From positions 4,464,001-4,528,000 of the forward strand of contig NZ_CP176395.1 in assembly GCF_046244365.1 (NCBI RefSeq): 64,000 nucleotides of DNA, read 5' to 3'. The notes beneath the pieces were generated by a model, which was not told where the DNA came from, did no database searches, and saw nothing but the letters and a program-made list of their open reading frames with translations. Position numbers and translations under genes: made by a program. Shown piece by piece: positions 62,106 through 64,000 of this stretch (the stretch's first letter is position 1; every line of letters begins with the position of its first letter). This stretch comes from Paenibacillus_V sp046244365. Lineage in GTDB: Bacteria > Bacillota > Bacilli > Paenibacillales > NBRC-103111.

Positions 62106-62942
62106 GTGATCCAGGTGGAGTTTATCTATACGGAGCCGATCGGACTGACCGATCTCGCGGTGCTCGAGGTCGGCACGCAGGCCTGCACCCCGGATATGAA
62201 ATTCGGACCGGGTGTGCGGGATATGTACATCCTCCATTACATCCACAGCGGATATGGCACTTATTCCGCAGAGGGGCGCAGCGAACCGATCGGACCGGGC
62301 GGTCTATTCCTTGTCGTTCCGGACACCGTCCATTCGTATTGGACCGATCCGGACGAGCCCTGGCACTATTCGTGGTTCGGTTTCGTCGGTACGTTGGCTG
62401 CCCGTTTCAGCAAGCAGGCTGGATTCACCGGGCCCGCTCCCGTCCGTACTCCGGATCCGTCCGTCTCCGTCGATCCGCTGTTTCGGAATGTGATTAGCCT
62501 GCGGGAGAAACCGTCCAAAGAGCTCCTTCTAACCGGACTGCTGTACCGGATATTCGGCACGCTTGCCGTCCCGGACGATACGCCTCCGCTGAGAGCCGAC
62601 GTCGGCCTTCACGTGCAGAAGGCTGTCTCCTTCATCAATGCCCGTTACGCCGATCCCATCGGGCTCGACGACATTGCAAGCCATCTTGGGCTAGACGCCA
62701 AATATGTGTGCCGTCTTTTCCGGCAGCGCCTGTCCATGTCCCCTTACCGGTATTTGACTGACGTGCGGATGAGGAAAGCTTGTCGCCTTCTCCGCGGGCA
62801 GCTGCACGGGATCGCCGAAATCGCCCGTTCGGTTGGCTATCAGGACCCGCTTCTCTTTTCACGGATGTTTAAACGAATAATAGGCCTATCCCCTACCGCG
62901 TACAGAGAAAAGGCCAAACTGGAAAACAGCGGTGAAATATAG
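62106..62942 (+). CDS. AraC-family transcriptional regulator
   Basis: About 278 residues. N-terminal cupin sugar-sensing domain (RDMYILHYIHSGYGTYSAEG, GPGGLFLVVPDTVHSYW) and C-terminal AraC DNA-binding domain (IGLDDIASHLGLDAKYVCRLFRQ; IAEIARSVGYQDPLLFSRMFKRIIGLSPTAYR). It starts at GTG 62106 or GTG 62115; the second is better spaced from AGGGGGAG. It faces the sugar operon and probably controls it. Confidence 0.86.
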   Translation: MIQVEFIYTEPIGLTDLAVLEVGTQACTPDMKFGPGVRDMYILHYIHSGYGTYSAEGRSEPIGPGGLFLVVPDTVHSYWTDPDEPWHYSWFGFVGTLAARFSKQAGFTGPAPVRTPDPSVSVDPLFRNVISLREKPSKELLLTGLLYRIFGTLAVPDDTPPLRADVGLHVQKAVSFINARYADPIGLDDIASHLGLDAKYVCRLFRQRLSMSPYRYLTDVRMRKACRLLRGQLHGIAEIARSVGYQDPLLFSRMFKRIIGLSPTAYREKAKLENSGEI

Positions 62943-62961
62943 CAAAAAGGTTAGGTGAGGA

Positions 62962-63570
62962 TCAGTATTTTAAATGTTCAACTGATGCAAAGTCTTCAAT
63001 TCTATACTTTCCGCTTTCACAATTAAGCGTTGTTATCGAACACTCAGGAATCAACTCGCTTTGTACGGAGATGAAATTAAAGTGACAAGCATCAAGTTCG
63101 TCCTCAGGAAATGTATGAACCAGAAAGTCAGTTATTAATCCTCCATGAGTAACAATTACAATATTACTTTGAGGCGGGTATTGCATTGCTAATTCTGATA
63201 ATAAAGAGGACAGACGTTGCCCTGCTTGCTTTGCAGAATCACCAACGGGTGGTATATATTCAGGCTCACGTGTACATCTCTCCCACATCGCAACAAACTC
63301 ATCAAAAGTTTGTCCTGGTGAGTCTCCCCAATTAGCTCGTTCTCGCAAACGGGCATCCACATTTATTGTTGATTTCGTCTCTAATGCTATATACTCGGCG
63401 GTTTCTTTTGCTCTTCGAAGTGGGCTTGAAAGGATGACTGCTATCGGCAAATTACAAAAACGTCTAGCTGTCAATTGTGCTTGTAATACGCCCTTAAGGG
63501 TTATTGGAACATCTCCAATTGCTTTTTCTTTTAAAGCATGCCTAACAAGAAAGAAAGTCGTCGTGCTCAT
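62962..63570 (-). CDS. Histidine phosphatase (phosphoglycerate-mutase-like)
   Basis: 202 residues. The catalytic segment is FLVRHALKEK (LxRH), with the second Arg in SSPLRRAKETAEYIA and the distal His in IVIVTHGGLITDFL. The family covers phosphatases acting on sugar phosphates and small phosphate esters. AT-rich compared with the sugar operon before it. Next to it is a stray repeat core (R18), as for array genes. AGGAGG lies upstream. Confidence 0.83.
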   Translation of the reverse strand: MSTTTFFLVRHALKEKAIGDVPITLKGVLQAQLTARRFCNLPIAVILSSPLRRAKETAEYIALETKSTINVDARLRERANWGDSPGQTFDEFVAMWERCTREPEYIPPVGDSAKQAGQRLSSLLSELAMQYPPQSNIVIVTHGGLITDFLVHTFPEDELDACHFNFISVQSELIPECSITTLNCESGKYRIEDFASVEHLKY

Positions 63571-63597
63571 TTATCGGTACCTCCTGCTAGAGATTAG

Positions 63598-63615
63598 TGC
63601 CCTTACTTCAACGAT
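63598..63615 (-). repeat. Part copy of the array repeat (R18)
   Basis: GTGCCCTTACTTCAACG matches the left core of R2 and R7 with one base lost. It is just 5' of the histidine phosphatase gene; no stem was seen. Confidence 0.4.
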
Positions 63616-63713
63616 TACGTACAACCCGTATTGAAGTTATTTCCAGATTACACCTTATAGGAATTACGAACAACGTAAAATATAGTTCAATTTAAACTAT
63701 GCCTATTAATAAC

Positions 63714-63740
63714 TAAAACCCGCAAGTTATGCGGGTTTTA
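63714..63740. terminator. Bidirectional terminator
   Basis: AAAACCCGCA AGTTA TGCGGGTTTT, a perfect 10-bp stem with A/T-rich flanks. Confidence 0.8.
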
Positions 63741-63864
63741 ATCGGGGTAAGATCTTGTCGCTGACAGTTCCGTTCCCCATTTTTTATATAGACTTCTTGC
63801 GTTTGGCGTGTCTACTCCGAAAAAATACTAATTTTTGAAGTGGGAAAAGCCAAGCGATCAGCCC

Positions 63865-64000
63865 TCATTGCAATCTTTGTATCAACCAATAAAATGCCAG
63901 TACAAAAATAAGGCAAGACGTTGAGATCATCATTTTACGATACCACGAAAACCTTCGCAACCATATCAAGAGGGGAAGCAACAGGCACAGGATCATGAGC
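63865..64000 (-). CDS. Membrane protein, C-terminal part
   Basis: The minus strand is open from the window edge to a TGA at 63865-63867. It encodes at least 44 residues with two hydrophobic stretches (LMILCLLLPLLIWL and ISTSCLIFVLAFYWLI) separated by basic residues (RRFSWYRK), as expected of adjacent membrane helices. The start is outside the window and the family cannot be told. Confidence 0.5.
   Translation of the reverse strand, partial: LMILCLLLPLLIWLRRFSWYRKMMISTSCLIFVLAFYWLIQRLQ

Overview
The window looks like a chromosomal segment of a Paenibacillus or Cohnella-type Firmicute. Evidence: strong AGGAGG ribosome sites, TTG and GTG starts, a T-box leader before glycyl-tRNA synthetase, a Bacillus-type Zur operator, LplABC-type sugar transporters with membrane-bound AraC regulators, and a secreted FIMAH-type beta-helix protein. 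Base composition is mosaic: AT-rich accessory DNA at about 8-24 kb and 38.6-42 kb, GC-rich metabolic islands at about 24-38.5 kb and 46.5-63 kb. I saw no rRNA, tRNA or CRISPR array.

Layout. (1) 0-8 kb: the 5'-truncated end of a sugar-binding lipoprotein gene, then a probable Zur-controlled metal-opine uptake operon (cntABCDF-like ABC importer and cntE-like MFS exporter), a YcgQ-type (DUF1980) domain gene and a broken VanY-like peptidase. (2) 8-23.5 kb: an array of small, unrelated, mostly minus-strand genes (GNAT, effector-binding, P-loop kinase, RCC1-repeat, NUDIX twice, HIT, methyltransferase, SUMF1 fragment, murD). They are separated by copies of a palindromic repeat with conserved TGCCCGTTA ends and variable stems. 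The repeats sit just 3' of the ORFs, as attC sites do in integron cassettes; a group II intron has inserted inside one copy, and a decayed tyrosine recombinase lies in the array. A plus/minus trio (VOC protein, AHSA1-type protein, ECF sigma factor) and a deleted IS110 element interrupt it. (3) 24.1-38.6 kb: a minus-strand operon for a PUFA/polyketide-type lipid synthase: KS-AT-ACP, KR-DH, multi-hotdog plus PlsC acyltransferase, Sfp-type phosphopantetheinyl transferase, MFS transporter, PfaD-type enoyl reductase. A divergent CdsA-type cytidylyltransferase suggests that the product enters a polar lipid. The KS-AT-ACP and KR-DH reading frames meet at an A AAA AAG slippery heptamer followed by a stop codon and a hairpin.

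(4) 38.6-42.9 kb: a possible MITE, glyS with its T-box, then debris (repeat copies, IS6 fragment, DUF2961, ATPase, SLH and sulfatase fragments). (5) 42.9-46.1 kb: a GH3 beta-glucosidase beside an in-frame lipoprotein/permease chimera and a response-regulator fragment. (6) 46.5-57.6 kb: a carbohydrate locus with binding protein, two permeases, a 1600-residue secreted beta-helix protein and a divergent membrane-anchored AraC regulator. (7) 57.6-63 kb: a four-gene sugar catabolic operon (mutarotase-like, fuconolactonase-like amidohydrolase, unknown 651-residue protein, aldo/keto reductase) with a divergent AraC regulator. (8) 63-64 kb: a histidine phosphatase and the end of a membrane protein.
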